Below are positions 4,840 to 5,299 of a stretch of 5,299 nt of DNA, piece by piece. This DNA comes from Photobacterium profundum SS9. GTDB taxonomy: Bacteria; Pseudomonadota; Gammaproteobacteria; Enterobacterales; Vibrionaceae. The number at the start of each line of letters is the position of its first letter. The stretch's first letter is position 1. Where the stretch lies: the NCBI RefSeq assembly GCF_000196255.1, contig NC_006371.1:1390140-1395438 (forward strand), written 5' to 3'. The position numbers and the translations under genes are program-made. The notes beneath the pieces were generated by a model. The model was given only the letters and a program-made list of their open reading frames with translations, ran no database searches and was not told the DNA's origin.

Positions 4840-5154
4840 ATGCCCCCTAAAACTAGAAAAGAAAATTGTTATCGTATCACCATTGAAGACGTTAACTCGG
4901 AACAAGATACTGGAAAAACACTACAGTTTGAATTTCAAGACAGAGAAGATTTGTTCAAGATTGTAGAAAATTTAAAGCAAGGCAGTGGCTTAGAAGAGTC
5001 TCTCGCAACCAAAGTAGGTGTTGCATTGCGTCTGTTGGGTCCTGTAATGATGGCAAATCGCAAACATGCACTGTTTGTCGATTTTATGCCTCATTTTAAG
5101 GCATTTATGCATAATTTAAAAAGCACAGTGAAAAATGCAGTAAAAGATAAATAG
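4840..5154 (+). CDS. DUF3861 domain-containing protein
   Basis: The product is 104 residues, small and soluble, matching the DUF3861 pattern along its full length. It has an N-terminal YRITIEDVN strand (residues 11-19), KTLQFEFQDREDLFKIVENLK (27-47), then a helical half with VGVALRLLGPVMMANR and the terminal LFVDFMPHFKAFMHNLK. No signal peptide, membrane segment or cysteine-metal motif is present, and the biochemical role of the family is unknown to me. A strong ribosome site, AGGAG (4828-4832), is 7 bases before the ATG. It diverges from the MarR gene and has a near-consensus promoter overlapped by two operator-like sites, so it is probably the main MarR target here. Induction by whatever ligand or oxidant the regulator senses is expected, by inference. 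No clear terminator follows in 5155-5299. Confidence 0.88.
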   Translation: MPPKTRKENCYRITIEDVNSEQDTGKTLQFEFQDREDLFKIVENLKQGSGLEESLATKVGVALRLLGPVMMANRKHALFVDFMPHFKAFMHNLKSTVKNAVKDK

Positions 5155-5266
5155 TTTCATGTCGCTAATATACATTCATATTGTGAGGTTAAAAAAGTAG
5201 TTAGCCTGTTAAATACACGCCCCTGACTCGAACCATCATCAGCAAACCATTGAGAGTATCCATTTG

Positions 5267-5289
5267 AAAAAACCACCAATCAGTATTGG
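5267..5289 (-). terminator. Possible minus-strand terminator of a gene beyond the window
   Basis: On the minus strand CCAAT, loop ACTG, ATTGG (5289-5276) is followed by TGG and six T (5272-5267). The stem is short and the T-run starts three bases late, so the call is weak. It would fit a minus-strand gene ending just past 5299. Confidence 0.3.
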
Positions 5290-5299
5290 GTAAAACCGG

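Overview
The window is AT-rich bacterial chromosomal DNA with typical gammaproteobacterial gene content: a GltS-type Na+/glutamate symporter, DUF1840, DUF3861, rhomboid, DoxX and MarR genes, plus an IS200/IS605-type transposase. Protein flavour and base composition suggest a marine Vibrionaceae or Shewanella/Photobacterium-like organism. This is an impression from remembered homologues, not a search result.

Layout. (1) Bases 2-1019 (+) hold the C-terminal three quarters of gltS, cut by the window start. Its reading frame is broken twice within the first ~100 bases, so it is a pseudogene or contains sequencing errors. (2) Bases 1020-1287 are non-coding, with no convincing promoter or terminator. 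(3) Bases 1288-1905 (+) encode a DJ-1/PfpI protein. (4) Convergent to it on the minus strand are a DUF1840 gene (1932-2270) and, upstream of that, a rhomboid intramembrane protease gene (2327-2923), which may form a two-gene unit. (5) Bases 2924-3182 are non-coding and hold two perfect inverted repeats ahead of doxX. (6) Bases 3183-3587 (+) encode a DoxX-family membrane protein. (7) About 3621-4201 is a compact single-gene IS200/IS605 element. It has an intact HUH transposase on the minus strand, a terminal hairpin at each end with the same TAAA loop, and an inward-facing terminator-like hairpin. (8) Bases 4217-4244 form a bidirectional terminator. (9) A MarR-family regulator (4302-4736, -) and a DUF3861 gene (4840-5154, +) diverge from a 103-bp region with two near-identical 13-bp operator-like sites. 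(10) Bases 5155-5299 have no gene; a weak minus-strand terminator-like hairpin lies at the very end.

How it fits together. The best-supported regulatory unit is the MarR/DUF3861 divergent pair. Each operator-like site overlaps the -35 element of one predicted promoter and the start site of the opposite one, which predicts simultaneous auto-repression and repression of the DUF3861 gene. The IS element appears to have landed between the end of doxX and the bidirectional terminator that doxX and marR would otherwise share, and it brings its own terminator. I found no clear novel multi-gene system. The most testable observations are the operator pair, the architecture of the IS ends, and the double frameshift in gltS.
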